From assembly GCA_947471745.1 (NCBI GenBank), contig CANJKZ010000093.1, positions 2,465,501-2,529,500 of the forward strand: a stretch of DNA of 64,000 nt, given 5' to 3'. The notes below the pieces were generated by a model. That model made no database searches and was not told the origin of the DNA. It worked only from the letters and a program-made list of their open reading frames with translations. Source of the stretch: Closterium sp. Naga37s-1 (taxonomy: Eukaryota > Streptophyta > Zygnematophyceae > Desmidiales > Closteriaceae). A program made the position numbers and the translations under genes. Positions 21,401 to 31,675 of this stretch are shown one piece after another; the first letter of the stretch is position 1; each line of letters starts with the position of its first letter.

Positions 21401-24400
21401 GATGGGCTGTCTCCCTGCAGAGAGCACAGGCGGTGAGCTATCTCACCAAGTCCAACCTCGCAGCCAGGTTGAGAACCCGCCTGTGGGGGGACCGGAGGGG
21501 GCTCTGAACTCGGGGGATATTTTTTGCAACCCTTGAGCTCCTCAATGAAGGCAGTTAGGTGACTAGGAAGGAAAGGTCTCAGTAGACTCACCATTCCTTG
21601 CTTGCATGAGGTCTACCTTGGCCTATATTGATGAAAGGATCATTCGAGAGAAAGTGATGGGTGGTGTTGCTTCCGATTCTAGGGATGTGGTCGTAATAGT
21701 GTTGTGTAAACCCCCGGATATAAGACCCTAGGGTCTTAACATAATCGCACAAAAAAAATGGGGGGGTTCTTCACAAATGTCACCTATTTTATAAGACCCG
21801 GGTCGTAATATATGGTGTTTTTGTATAGTATGCAAGGAATTAGTACATGTTTGTTGTGTACATTTGTGTCAGTTTGACTTTGCAGCTTGGCCTCGAATAT
21901 GGGTGAGGGCGCGAATGTCCTCACCCTCGAGTGTTTGCCAGGTGGCATCACTCTCGCCACTGGAAAATAGCAGAAATTGACTACGTTGACTACGCGATAC
22001 CCACGCGCTTTCATTGGAATGGGAGAAAACTTGTTCTCTCTCTGAAATCGCTTCGATTTGATTATAAAAACCAGCGAATTCTACATTCTTCCTAGGGATG
22101 AGGGGGGTCTTAAAATGATTTCACTAGAAAAGGGGGGTATAACTACAACCGACCCATATAGAATACACCCCCCCCCGTATTATAGACCTGGGGGTCTACA
22201 ACTGTAGGGGGTCTTATATCCGAGGGTTTACGGTACTGACGACAAGCAGGCTTGTATTTTGAATTTTCAGACTTGATTCGAGTTGAGTCAGGTCGAAACG
22301 TGTTGTTTGGTCGAGTGACTTGCTTGGTCGACATGACGTGTTTGATCGACATGACATGTTTGGCCGACATGAATTGTTTGGCCGACATGAATTGTTTGGT
22401 CGACATGAATTGTTTGGCCGACATGAATTGTTTGGTCGACATGCTTGCTTGGCCAATGCACCGCCATCTCGACTGAGGGAGTCTATTCAACCTTGACTTG
22501 ACTCGATCCAACCATCCAACGGACCCAAATAAACCTGTGAAGGCTCAAGTTGATTTTGTGTTGCATGTGAAGTTGTAGTTTGTTACAAATCTTGGATGGT
22601 ACCTGATTCTTTGTGCCTATCACCAAATATTTTCTAATCATCTTCTCTCATCTTGTCCCGTCTCATCTCCTTGATAGGAGCATGAAATCTTATGCCTATT
22701 AAGGCAGGAACTTGAGTCACTTGCGACTTGCAAGTCCAATAACCAAGCTTGCGAGTTTTGGATTGCAACTATGACTCGCGAGACAATTACGTTGACTTGA
22801 ATAAGTCCAGTCATACCCCTCTCGGGTCGAGTCATGAGAGGGATATGTTTGGACTGGTCGCGACACGTGCTCATGTCTACCTTGCGGTCCATTGTGCTGT
22901 ACACGTCTTAAGTTTTTTAGCACTTTCCAAACTCCAGCTACTCTCAACACACAAGAAAGGATGACTTGACCAAGCTTGAGGCGCCATGAAAATGAGTTTT
23001 TTGCATTCTTTCCCGATTGTTTTTTTCAGCTCTCTGATTCTGAGCCACAACGACTTCAAGGGATCTGTGCCCACCGATGGATTAAAAAGTCTTGGTACCA
23101 TGTGAGTTGTGCCGCCACACCACCTACACATCAAGCACAAGAGATGGATCCATTACTTGCCGTCTCCTATCGGTTACTTGCCGTCTCCTATCATTTACTT
23201 GCCGTCTCCTATACAAATTTGTTTACGAGAAGTCAGTCCTTCGTGGTTAAATGGTCATGCGCACGGACGTGCTTTCGCAGAGATACCCAGATATTACGAC
23301 TCTTGAGCAGTCTGTGTGGCGATTCATGGCTAGGTACAGCCAAGACGAGCCAAGCCAGGTCCATGTTTCCCGGACTCAGGTGGCAAGCAGAACGAACTGA
23401 AGGTCAAACAGGGGGTCCAATCCATGTGATCCGGTAGCCCTACTGACAGCCTTGCATCACTGCAGCACGGCCGACCAGCGCTGGCGGATCAGTGCAGCGC
23501 AAACTGGTTCACCGGTGAGTGCCGAATTTAAGTTGCAGCCTCTCCTTAGTGCAGAAGGGTGTGTCAATGGCTAGGGTGGAGAAGCTGATATGCTCTGCCC
23601 GGTTGTGCTCGGTAGGCTATCCGTGCAGCTACCTTGTTGGGAGCCCATCCATGCCCTGTTGTCACCTTTTGTTGGGCCCCTGATGCTGGTTGGGCGAAGT
23701 GTGTTTGTAGTTACAACTCCCACCCATCGTGCACATGCTTGCACGAGTAACGGAACTTGAGCTGGAACTGATTGATTAGGTAATAGAGATCAAGGCAAGT
23801 ACAACACAAACGAGCCATATGGGCGCAAACAAACAGCCATCCCTAAAAACATACTGGGTTGGAGATTTCGGTTGATCACATTTGGGTAGGATTAATACTC
23901 CGGATGTTCTTGAGGTAACAATCAGCCCACGTTACTTGAATCTGTGCTAACCTATACACAATGTACAAGTATAGAATGAGATGCTGGGAGTCCACATGTA
24001 GGCCCATTATGCTCAACGTATGTGTAACTAACCTTGGATGCTCTTGTGATCGCTTTTTACTCACTATCTCTCACCTGTCCCCCCTCACTCATGGTAGGGC
24101 CTCTCTCTCACATACACATCAACCTGACCATGTCAGGCCTTAGTTGCCCACACACATTACAAGGCGTGACGAACAGCCGAGAGGTTGCAGTAAAAACCAC
24201 GGCCAGGCGCAGCCTCCCCTCTCTCCATCCAACACACTGCATGCCTCTCCATCTATTCCATTACCCTTCTCACCATTGCTTGCTTGCGATGCAAACCACT
24301 CTTCTTTACATCCATTGCACAGCGCATGCAACATTTGAGGGGTTTTGTCACCGCATATGCACTTTATGCATATGCAATAACAGTAGTATGAGGGTGTAGG

Positions 24401-27400
24401 AGGTGGTATAGCATGTAGCAGTATATGCACTTAATGCATATACAAACAATAGTAGTATGGGGTGTAGAATGTAGTGTAGTGACTGTTTCCTTAGGTGTAA
24501 AAGGGGGGAACTGAAAAGGGACGGTTGGGGTGCGGGGGAAAGCACCGAGGGGCGAAATGTGCAACAACGAATCCCAAGCCCGAGCCGCACATTGGGAAAT
24601 GTGCAGCCTGGGAACGGGCTGGGTAAGTTCACGCACACACACCCACTTGATGTTTGTATCTTGTTATTCTCTCGTATCAGTGGAAGTTGGCACTTTTGCT
24701 CTTAGCACACAGTGGCACGCCACCAGGAGGGAACCAACGGGGTGAGGGAGCCATCTCTTTCATAGGGAGTGACTGAGGCAGAGCAACACAAAGAAGGGAG
24801 GAGAGAGGGAGACAGCAAGAAGAAGAGCAAGTACTGGAAGGAGTGGTGTTCTCCAACAGGAGACAACGAGGAGAAGAGCAGGTGGTGGGAGGAGTGGTGT
24901 TCTCCGACAGTTTTAACAACCATGACCAGGCGTATCTCCCCCTCTCCCCCTCTTCCCCTCCTCCCCTCTTCCACTACACGCTTCTCCGTACACCTTTGCC
25001 CTCATCACCAGTAATTGCTTGCCATGCTACCCATCTCTCATGCCCTCCACAAAGACCTCAGCTACAATACTCTTAGCGCAGGCTTGGATGGACTCTTCAA
25101 GAAGGACTTGGGTGTTGCGTGAGTGGCACACAATAATACATCACTGTGTATCGCATGTAGAAATTTCCTTTTAGAAGAGCAGAGCACTGTCTCCTGCCCG
25201 TCCCACTTGCTTGAACCTGGATGATCATATTCCCTAGATTGATGTTTCTACCTTCATTCCACCCTCCTGACCTCCACACACCATCTTCTTTCCTTTCGTC
25301 TCCTCCCCCCCCCCCCCCCACTCCCCTTTCTTTCTTCCGCAATTTCCAACTCTCTGTTGATCCTTAGGCTATTTGCTCGATCTTGCAACTTCTCAGGCCC
25401 GTTTCCGAACTCCTCCGACTTAATAACTGGAGGGATGTAAGTTTCTCTTGGATCTCCAGGTGGTAAACAATATGACCTCTCATGGGTCCGCTTCTGTACT
25501 ATCCTCACTTTGTGTACACGTTGCTGAGTAGTCTCTCAACGTAACTCACTGACGCATATGTGGATGGGGTACGAGCCTGTACGCAAACATGTCAGTATCT
25601 CATCATGGTGTTCGATGATCGACCGTTGCTCGAAATATTTGTATTCGCTGAGCCTTTTACTCCGTTCCTCTTAATCTGATGATGTAATGCTTTTCAGAAT
25701 TATTGAACTTAAACCATACTTGGTTGGTATTGCCTTGATTGTCTTGAAACTCATGCAAATGAACGGGGGTGGTTTGAAGTGCAATTCTCAAGGAATAACA
25801 AGCTAAATTTTCATGGATGTGGATATGCAGAGAAATACGACATAGCCGTGGAGGTGCGACCTAAGTTCACACGGGAGAGATTGGGTACTTTGCTGTAAAT
25901 GAAGTGTGAAATGTGTCTACCTGTATTCAATCGAGTTCATTTTATACTTTTAGGTTCAATATTGGAGTATAAGTTAGTGTTTGCCAAATCAGTCATCTCT
26001 AGAACAAAGTATAACAAAGGCTTGATGACATTTTCCAAACATTATCTTTATCCAATCTAGATATGATCGAAGTTTCGATCGATCCTGTCCTTTTCCATCT
26101 AAATCCAGTCAATTTCCACTATTTTCTGCAATTGTGCACTTAAATAATGTCTTAGGTGGCCTGTAAAATCGCTAGAGTGTATGAACTGGCAAATTAATCT
26201 TACATAAAATTCAATCCATTCCAAAATTTATCCTTATTCTCCCCTCTTCTTGCCTTCTGTGGATAATCCCAGTCCCATCTTCCATTCTCTCATCTCACCG
26301 CTTCCATGAATCATTGTTCACCTTCCCTCACTTTCCTTCCTCCTGAACAGTGACGTGTCTAACAACAGCTTCACTGGACCCTTCCCCTCCAATATCTTGA
26401 ATGAGGAAGCTTTTCATGAGTTTATGTAACCTGCTCTCGATTGCATTTAGCGGACGTCTACTTTCCCTTATCATGCAACTGTGCCTCCACATGCCATTAC
26501 CCTGTTTCCATTCGCATCTAGTCCACTCCTTTCATTGCATCCACGCCATACTCTTTCTTGCCTGCAGCAACCTCTCACACAACAACTTCACGGGATCCCT
26601 GCCAGAACTGTCTTCCTCGTCATTGACGTACCTGCGTGATTTGTACGTGATTGATTGGCATCCTTCTTACTCGCGACTGAGTTGGTAAAGCATTGTTTCA
26701 AACCTGGCATCCTGACCTGACCTCCTCAACTCATCACATGCACCGTTTCCTTGCCAATGCTGCTCACCTCTGCCAACAGCAACGTTTCCCACAACCACTT
26801 CTCTGGCGTTGTCCCTAACATCACTTGGACCCTGGAGTCCATCAATTCCATGTGAGCCCCTCAATTCCATGTGAGTCTCTCAAGTCCCTGTCAGTCCCAT
26901 CAAATGCTCCTCGAGTGATGAGGAAGGTAGGGAGTCTCGACCCGCCCTGCAAGCTCACTTGAGATATGACAAAGCCAATGCCAACCAGGAGTCAGTTGGA
27001 AGGGGAATCATTACATAGCATGCAGCTGTGACTGAGAGAACTAGTAAAGCGCTACATTGAACGAAGGAGTTGGAGAGAAATCATAGCAGTGTGAGGAGCA
27101 AGAGAAGATAGTAAGGTGATTAAATGTCCCCCCAAGAGATCTGGTCATGAGTGTGATGTGCTGGTGTTGGTACAATTGGTGACGGTTGTTATCTGATTGA
27201 TCAACCACAGCTGCATGTGTTTCGAGGAGGCACCACAAAGGTTTTACTCGACAAGAATGTACAACGAATAAAGTGCTTATGCCCAATGGCTTAGCAGGCT
27301 ACCCGTTTTTTCCGTCATGTAACAAGTGGCCGCCCTTTTGTTGTTCGCCGGTTTGTCCGTCACCACTTGGAAAACGTGGTTCCAACTGTGCAAATTCCTT

Positions 27401-27498
27401 GTCGAATGAGACCTGCAACACATTCTTCTGTTTTCTTGGCGGTCTTCAAGTCGATGCTGTCGACGATCACCGGTGCCCTGTTGTTTTGTGCGATCACA

Positions 27499-27535
<37 letters not shown>

Positions 27536-30500
27536 ACATATACACACACACACACATACACATACACACACATACACACACACACATACATACACACACA
27601 CACACACACATACACACACACACACGCACCATGCCTCGGCTCTTGAGGCACGTCCACTTGTCAACAGTTAGCGTGCCGCTCGTAAGCCAGCTGTCCTTCA
27701 ACGGTTTGATAAGTTCCTCAGCCACCAGCTTGGTGAGTAGCGCGCCGGCCACCCTATACGCTGAAGGAAGCGTATAGCGAAAGCTGTGGCAGCGTCTCCA
27801 CAAACTCCTGGATTGCCTTTGACTGGGATGTCCGAAACACCCAGTCATTTCTGCCACCACAGTTGCCCATAAGTAAATCAGCCACAAGCGAGCAGCCACA
27901 TTTGCCATCTCGCGAATGACCTGGTGCTGCGATCGCGGAGAGGAGGAAACTACACCGTGGAGGCCGAGCCCCTTCTGATAGGTGAACCCGACGGGTCAAA
28001 GGTACCCGTGAAAAAAGTTGCCTTGACGGGTCACGGGTCAACCCAACCCGGCCGGGTATACCGGACCCGACCCGCCCGGGTCGGGATACTCACAACACCT
28101 GACCCGTCTAGGTCTAATGCCCATGTCTACTCGCGGATGTCCCGCTGCCGCGAGCGCGGAGAGGATGCAACTACGCTGTGGACATCGAGCCCTCTCTGAT
28201 GGTCGAACACAACTGTACGGACACTTCTCGCAGCTGCTTTACATACTCCAAAACGCACATGGAGACGTTCTTGTTTTCAATGTTCGGGGTGTCATAGAGG
28301 TGCCCTCCTTTTCTAGTGGCGTTTGTGGTGACCGCCGCGTTGCAATGAATGCAGACGCAACTGGTAATAGTACCATCCGCGGCCACTCTGCTTGAGTGTA
28401 TGGAATAGTTAGTCCTCTGCTAAGGCGCTGTCTACTTGAATGCCCAACCCCACAAGACGAGGTGCTGTCAAGGTACAAATGTCACGACAACAACAATTGT
28501 TTGTACCTTGACGAGTGCTCTTTCTTGGCGAGTTGAGTTTGAAGAATACGGTGTGAGGGAGAACAGGGGTGGGCTGCTGTGATTGGTCACGCAATCAGAT
28601 CGGTAAGCAAAATCAACGAATCTCGTTGTATCTGCAAAAAATAATGTACAACGGCGCGAAACGGCCCATGGCACTGGGCAAAACTGATTAGATGTTCGTT
28701 ACAAAATCGGCGGGCCGAGAGAGTGTTGTAAGTGTTGGAACCTGCCACTTAGAAAAGTGTTGATTGCGCGACTCGGGAAGAAAATCGAGGCGCAAGTCTA
28801 CAACCACGAGCGCACACTCAATCGAGGCACGGAGATTGAAACAAATTAAAGCAACACAAATAACAACACACAAACACACACACACACACTCACACTCACA
28901 CACACACACACACACACACTCACACACACGCACACAAACACACACACACACGCACACACGACTGGTTTCAGAAATCGACTGAAAAAATGCGGCCCTATAT
29001 TTCACCATTTCAAAATGACAACATTTGAGCGTATTTTACTCCATAATATCAGAAATACTGCCGTATTTTTGCATCTTGCATGTTACCATCTTGTCACTTA
29101 TTCCACCATCGCCCATGCGCTCTTTCCAGCTCCATGGCTCATAACCAACTCATCGGACCTCTTCCTTCTGCCATCGCCGAAGTTCTCACTTCCCTGTAAG
29201 CGCTCCTTGAAGTTGCTCCGGTATGAGTATAAGATTGTGCGTGTTCGAAAGGGTATGCTGGCTCGTTGGATCTTGATTCATTTCAAAAACGGTATCCAAC
29301 TCTCGTTGTGTATGTGCAACCATGAACATTCCCTTTCAGACACATCAATTATCATCCCCCCATCCCTATCCCATGCAACCCATGCCTCCACACAGTGAGC
29401 TGCAAGGCAATGCAATCTCTGGCCTGCTTCCCAACTTTGCTTCGTGGGACACCCCTTCTCTACTCGTGCTGTGAGATCATCACCTCGTCCTCCTTCACCC
29501 ATTTTGCTTCTCAGCCGCTTCTTCATCTATGTGAGCGCTTTGCGTGTTCTTTTTATTCAGGTCTGGTATCTCACCCATTTAAAAATCCCAGATCTAACAT
29601 TGCTGCCACATGCCACATTAAATCTAGCAGCCACATCCCTAGCATTGCGTGGAAGCCACTTGTATCTTGGGCAGCGTTGCACGTTGGTTTGAATCCTCAT
29701 CCTCGCCTCTTCCGCCTCCCCTCCCCCTCCGCCCTTCCGCTCCCGTCCCCTCCCTCCTTTCCTCTTCCCTCCACTCTCTCCTCTCCTTACCCCTCCCACA
29801 ACCACCCACTGCGACCATGCCCCACGCAATCCCCAGCGATGTGAGCGACAACCAGCTCAGCGGCTCCCTCCCTGACTCCATCTCCCGCCTTGCATCGCTG
29901 GAGCACATGTGAGCCACAAACAGCCCTCGTGAGCACAGGGAAGTTCTGAAGCTGGGATATTTGAGGAGGAGCGCGAACAAGGATCTGTGAGGCGCCTTGT
30001 CTTGGCCTAGCAAGGCTGGCAGCATTAGCCAAGGTAGCAACTTTGCTGCATTCCACAATTTGAAAGTGTATTTAGAATTTTCGAGAACACCATGCATGTG
30101 TGGCATGGCATGGCATGGCATGGCATGGCAGGGGCCTTGGAGGCAACAACTTGAGTGGCTCCATACCTGCTGGCCTGGGCAGCTTTGTCAATCTGACGTC
30201 CCTGTGAGTATCACAACATGTCCCCCTCCACCACAAGCCTGCATGTGACTGCTCGCCAGGCAATTCTCTTATAGCATCAATATTTCACTTGGGTCTCACT
30301 TGGACATCCCGTATTCTCCTATTGTACCCGCCAAGTTTGAATCAGCGGAACCACACTGGTGTTAACTGGCCTCCTTTCTGCATGCCCACCTGTGAGGCAC
30401 GTGCTGCCTCATTCCATCCTCCCTCTCATGTAGAGTTTTAGCCTCATTCCATCCTGCATTTGTAAGAATGCATGTAATCTAATAAATCAGTCATCACATG

Positions 30501-31623
30501 TTTGTATTGGACCAAATGCTCACAGAAAAAACTCGAAATGACATTTTCCTTGCACATATTAGCTTGCCACAAACATGTTCTAGCTGAGTCTATGTCACAC
30601 ATATATTTCGGTGCTCAACTACAGTCCTATCTCCTATGGCTTTTACCTATTTCTATGCGAACGTAATCTTGGAAGAGGAGATGGGCGTTTCACGATTCTT
30701 GGATTAATCCACACTTGTTTAACGGACTAGAAGCTGCTGACACAAGCACGCATACTATGTCCGCTAGCAAAAATCTTCATCAACAGCAAAAATTTACCAA
30801 GAGCAAGTCTTGTAACTAAGAAGCGTGTGTAGCAAGCAGTCGATGCTAATAACCTGGTACATCCTTTTGTTGTTGTCCAGATACTGAAAACCCCGTTGTG
30901 CAAACGTTTACATGCGGTTGTAATCCACTGCTCCCACAAGTTAAAGTATCTCCACTGCTCCCACAAGTTAAAGTATCTCCTCAGAGCACTTGTGCCAGAC
31001 CTTTTCTATAGAGAGTGACAGGAGTGTGTTTTTTATTCTCCCTCCTCCCATCCTCCGCCCCCCCCCCCACGCCCCCCCCCCCCACTCGCCCGCAGGAACG
31101 TCTCGGGCACGGGGCTGACCTGCCCTGCAGAGGGCAGCAAGTGTGTGGTGCAGCAGAAAAACACCACCAGCTTCTGCCGCCTCTGCTCCCCCTTCTGCTC
31201 ATCCTGCACGCCCCATGCATGTAAGTCCCTATGCTGCATTGACTGCACACACACACACTCACACACACACACACACACACACACACGCATGCACGCACAC
31301 ACACGCACACGCGCACGCGCGAAATCGTGCGCATAAGCGCAATGCCACATCTGCTTTAAACAGGCTTTCCAAAAACGGTTGGTTGGTGAGATAGGAATGC
31401 TTTGCAAAATATGATTCAACTCTGTCCAATCTATATCTGCGCCCACATTCCAGTGTCAGCACCCACCGAAGCACCAGCATTGGCTGAAGCACCAGCATCG
31501 GCTGCAACGCCAGCACCTAAGGCCCCATCAGCATCTGCCCCTGGCACGTTCATTGCTGCTGCCATCAACCTCTCTGGTGCTGCTGCTGCTGCCACCCTCT
31601 CGCTCCTGATGTTCGGCATGTGA
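6354..31623 (+). CDS. Secreted, probably GPI-anchored leucine-rich-repeat protein, about 27 exons
   Basis: Assembled by splicing; no single frame shows it. Well-supported exons: 6354-6435, 9208-9343, 9697-9777, 10472-10543, 10815-10886, 12151-12234, 12620-12694, 13099-13167, 14022-14102, 14431-14502, 14917-14988, 15452-15517, 16378-16434, 23030-23101, 25368-25436, 26351-26425, 26568-26642, 26780-26851, 29130-29195, 29396-29470, 29837-29908, 30132-30203, 31096-31220, 31454-31623. They sum to 1962 nt, exactly 654 codons. Nearly every middle exon is 57-84 nt, starts after AG, ends before GT in phase 2 and encodes one LRR such as FSGSIPESIGNATSLQYL. Order: signal peptide, LRRNT, about 20 LRRs, Cys-rich cap, Ala/Pro stalk, hydrophobic tail; no kinase. 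Plant-type extracellular LRRs usually bind ligands or partner receptors. Weak extra exons: 10102-10168, 11596-11658, 25053-25118. Introns hold many transposons. The coding frame is intact, so the gene is probably functional. Confidence 0.8.
6451..8381. mobile_element. Candidate terminal-inverted-repeat element in LRR intron 1
   Basis: The left end CCAAAATGTTTCTGACCCAA (6451) and the right end TTTTGGGTCAGAACATTTTGG (to 8381) are near-perfect inverted repeats. Subterminal regions are rich in GACCCGTACCTGAC-type motifs on both sides. I find no transposase and no clear target duplication, so class and exact borders are uncertain. It lies between LRR exons 1 and 2. Confidence 0.45.
7176..7520 (+). 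repeat. Two-copy tandem duplication of about 174 bp
   Basis: The block starting TTATACTC at 7176 is repeated from 7350, including CTCCGCCATTGCGATTTATC and CAGAACGGAAAGTGGAGATA, with small indels. It is noncoding as far as I can see. Confidence 0.8.
8382..9207. other. Rest of LRR intron 1
   Basis: No coding pattern, repeat array or transposon end is convincing here. Confidence 0.4.
9208..9343 (+). CDS. LRR gene exon 2: LRRNT cap
   Basis: Encodes QALLAMDGAWGSW, then FCDKWSNWWNEVTVNCD and GMVTKL: the plant LRRNT_2 pattern (ALL...W....C..W..V.C). Acceptor CCCCCAG, donor GTGAGT, phase 2 at the end. This strongly supports an extracellular plant-type LRR protein. Confidence 0.8.
10241..10413 (+). 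repeat. 69-bp tandem repeat, about 2.5 copies
   Basis: Units begin at 10241, 10310 and 10379 (GCTCTAAGTCATTCACTCCA...). The third is cut off near 10413. Intronic, just upstream of the LRR exon 10472-10543. Confidence 0.85.
10925..11455 (+). repeat. Pyrimidine-rich minisatellite with CCTAAAC units
   Basis: About 530 bases of degenerate units of the form CCTAAACCTCTCCCCT with TCCTT or CGTT inserts. The CCTAAAC core resembles the plant telomere complement CCCTAAA but never appears as perfect head-to-tail telomere repeats. It fills an LRR intron and ends close to a possible acceptor TTCCACAG. Confidence 0.8.
13630..13866 (+). repeat. Minisatellite with unit like AGAGGAATTGCACGATGGTT
   Basis: About ten or eleven degenerate 15-21-bp units alternating GATGGTT, AATGGTT and AATGATT. 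Intronic in the LRR gene. Confidence 0.75.
14640..14860 (+). repeat. Minisatellite with unit like GAATGAAGGAGGTTCATT
   Basis: Roughly ten degenerate 18-20-bp units between LRR exons 14431-14502 and 14917-14988. Confidence 0.7.
15783..16300. mobile_element. Short inverted-repeat element (MITE-like) in an LRR intron
   Basis: Left end AGGCATGAGTAGGGTAC (15783) and right end, reverse-complemented, AGGCATGAGCAGGGCAC (ends 16300). The interior is rich in CCGAACCG/CGGTTCGG motifs that can pair across the element. No coding and no certain target duplication. About 518 bp. Confidence 0.5.
18490..20850 (+). pseudogene. LINE reverse transcriptase, split by an insertion
   Basis: Open to 19661 and then interrupted. 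Motifs in order: KPQGGTRLMAVGECLLRLVA (about 19240-19300), LQFGVAIAGGIETAIHTA, ALQIDLANAFNAV with the first catalytic Asp (about 19440), and GVRQGDLLGPLLFTASIHP (to 19629). The catalytic AYADD box (20573-20584) lies 900 bases further on. Removing 19632-20519 and one copy of the ACCCATGC duplication rejoins SIHP to CLVAATAAHP in one frame, which is strong evidence for the insertion. A TGA three codons before ILAYADD and later frameshifts show decay. Confidence 0.75.
19632..20519 (-). mobile_element. Unclassified GTCGAC-rich element, copy 1
   Basis: An 888-bp insertion in the LINE reverse transcriptase, flanked by an exact 8-bp duplication ACCCATGC (19624-19631 and 20520-20527). On the minus strand it starts TGTTAACGGG and ends GAGTGACTCTCC, and it is homologous along its length to 34368-35552. 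Shared blocks include CGAGCACGTACAACTTCTGG, TTCTGCGGAGGCACGCGA and TAGTGAAACTCTTGC. It has many GTCGAC sites and about 25-bp subrepeats (TTGGCACGCCGTC...). No terminal inverted repeats, LTRs, poly-A tail or coding region is seen. Confidence 0.75.
20960..21540 (+). pseudogene. LINE C-terminal nuclease-like region
   Basis: The frame ending at 21217 reads NSHNEVWDECVRMAQDAGF, then FSLVDNKKADIAIRD and SVWLGDIRS. The spacing of acidic and hydrophobic residues (ADIAI..D...VWLGDI) is like the core of restriction-like endonuclease domains in some LINEs. After a frame change, FFLLAVETYGCPCEKVPAF and LKLLADTAACRHL continue the C-terminus, and frames die by about 21530. Assignment rests on pattern recall. 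Confidence 0.45.
21706..22231. mobile_element. TA-flanked inverted-repeat element, copy M1
   Basis: Left end AACCCCCGGATATAAGACCC and right end, reverse-complemented, AACCCTCGGATATAAGACCC, with TA next to each, as for Tc1/mariner-type insertions (given span includes the flanking GTA/TAC). About 525 bp, no coding. It is homologous at both ends to the split element at 31676-31993 plus 38228-38468, including AAGACCCTAGGGTCT and ATGATTTCA near the right end. Confidence 0.7.
22232..23029. other. End of LRR intron with an 18-bp repeat
   Basis: Apart from the GAATTGTTTGGCCGACAT repeat (22305-22450) I see no gene or element. The following LRR exon starts at 23030 after TTTTTTCAG. Confidence 0.5.
22305..22450 (+). 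repeat. 18-bp tandem repeat, about 8 units
   Basis: Units such as GAATTGTTTGGTCGACAT and GAATTGTTTGGCCGACAT alternate. A frame through it reads MNCLADMNCLVDM, but there is no surrounding coding context, so the peptide is probably meaningless. Confidence 0.8.
23155..23215 (+). repeat. Short tandem repeat TTACTTGCCGTCTCCTATC, 3 units
   Basis: Three near-identical 22-bp units in the intron following LRR exon 23030-23101. Confidence 0.8.
23216..25052. other. LRR intron without recognised content
   Basis: No transposon ends or further LRR exons are convincing. Purine- and pyrimidine-rich tracts are present near 24180-24260 and 24740-24980. Confidence 0.4.
25437..26350. other. AT-richer LRR intron, nothing recognised
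   Basis: About 0.9 kb, clearly lower in GC than the transposons, between exons 25368-25436 and 26351-26425. No repeat or coding signal seen. Confidence 0.5.
27277..27950 (-). pseudogene. Decayed hAT/DUF659 transposase fragment split by a CA repeat
   Basis: Minus-strand frames give SKAIQEFVETL, LVAEELIKPLKDSWLTSGTL, TVDKWTCLKSRG, then a CA microsatellite, then IVDSIDLKTAKKTEECVAGL and, after a frame change, VVTDKPANNK. In this order they match the DUF659 part of plant hAT transposases (loss-of-function relatives of '..SDGW..N...', '..VTDNAAN..'). At least two frameshifts and the 130-bp dinucleotide repeat make it non-functional. It lies in the LRR intron 26852-29129. Confidence 0.6.
27495..27625. 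repeat. CA/TG microsatellite
   Basis: About 130 bases of (CA)n with TACA interruptions, inside the decayed hAT fragment. Confidence 0.9.
28861..28962. repeat. CA microsatellite
   Basis: About 100 bases of interrupted (CA)n in the same LRR intron. Confidence 0.9.
31096..31623 (+). CDS. LRR gene last two exons: cysteine cap, stalk and tail
   Basis: Exon 31096-31220 encodes a post-LRR cap rich in cysteine (GLTCPAEGSKCVV, then FCRLCSPFCSSC). Exon 31454-31623 encodes an Ala/Pro/Glu stalk (EAPALAEAPASAATPAP), then a small-residue region SAPG and a hydrophobic end of about 20 residues before TGA. A short stalk plus a terminal hydrophobic tail with no basic cytoplasmic segment fits a GPI-attachment signal better than a receptor transmembrane helix. 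The frames join in phase 1. Confidence 0.75.
31246..31320. repeat. CA microsatellite in the last LRR intron
   Basis: Interrupted (CA)n then GCACGC units, between exons 31096-31220 and 31454-31623. Confidence 0.9.
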
Positions 31624-31675
31624 TGCGTAGAGTTTTCACATCATGAATTCGTATTGATTTTTGTGGATGGATACT

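Larger units (their letters stand above)
16720..21540 (+). mobile_element. Decayed LINE with restriction-like endonuclease, inside LRR intron 16435-23029
   Basis: A reverse-transcriptase region (about 18490-20850) and a C-terminal nuclease-like region (about 20960-21540) are recognisable. The 5' part (16720-18480) has long GC-rich frames with no family I recognise and is included by position only. The element lacks LTRs. It is broken by an 888-bp insertion at 19632-20519, by an in-frame TGA just after it and by later frame changes. RT and nuclease order fits a LINE whose endonuclease follows the RT rather than an apurinic-type N-terminal endonuclease. Borders are uncertain. Confidence 0.6.

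Noticed and set aside
22305-22450. MNCLADMNCLVDM repeat peptide
   Set aside because: Translation of an 18-bp intronic repeat with no exon context.
22305-22450. CRISPR-like repeat array
   Set aside because: Units are contiguous with no unique spacers, and the sequence is eukaryotic.
23461-23518. Possible extra LRR exon after CACTGCAG
   Set aside because: The encoded residues do not fit an LRR and the length breaks the phase-2 pattern.
27985-28135. GACCCG-rich palindromic stretch as a separate transposon
   Set aside because: Inverted motifs are present and a short flanking duplication is hinted at, but ends cannot be fixed from one copy.
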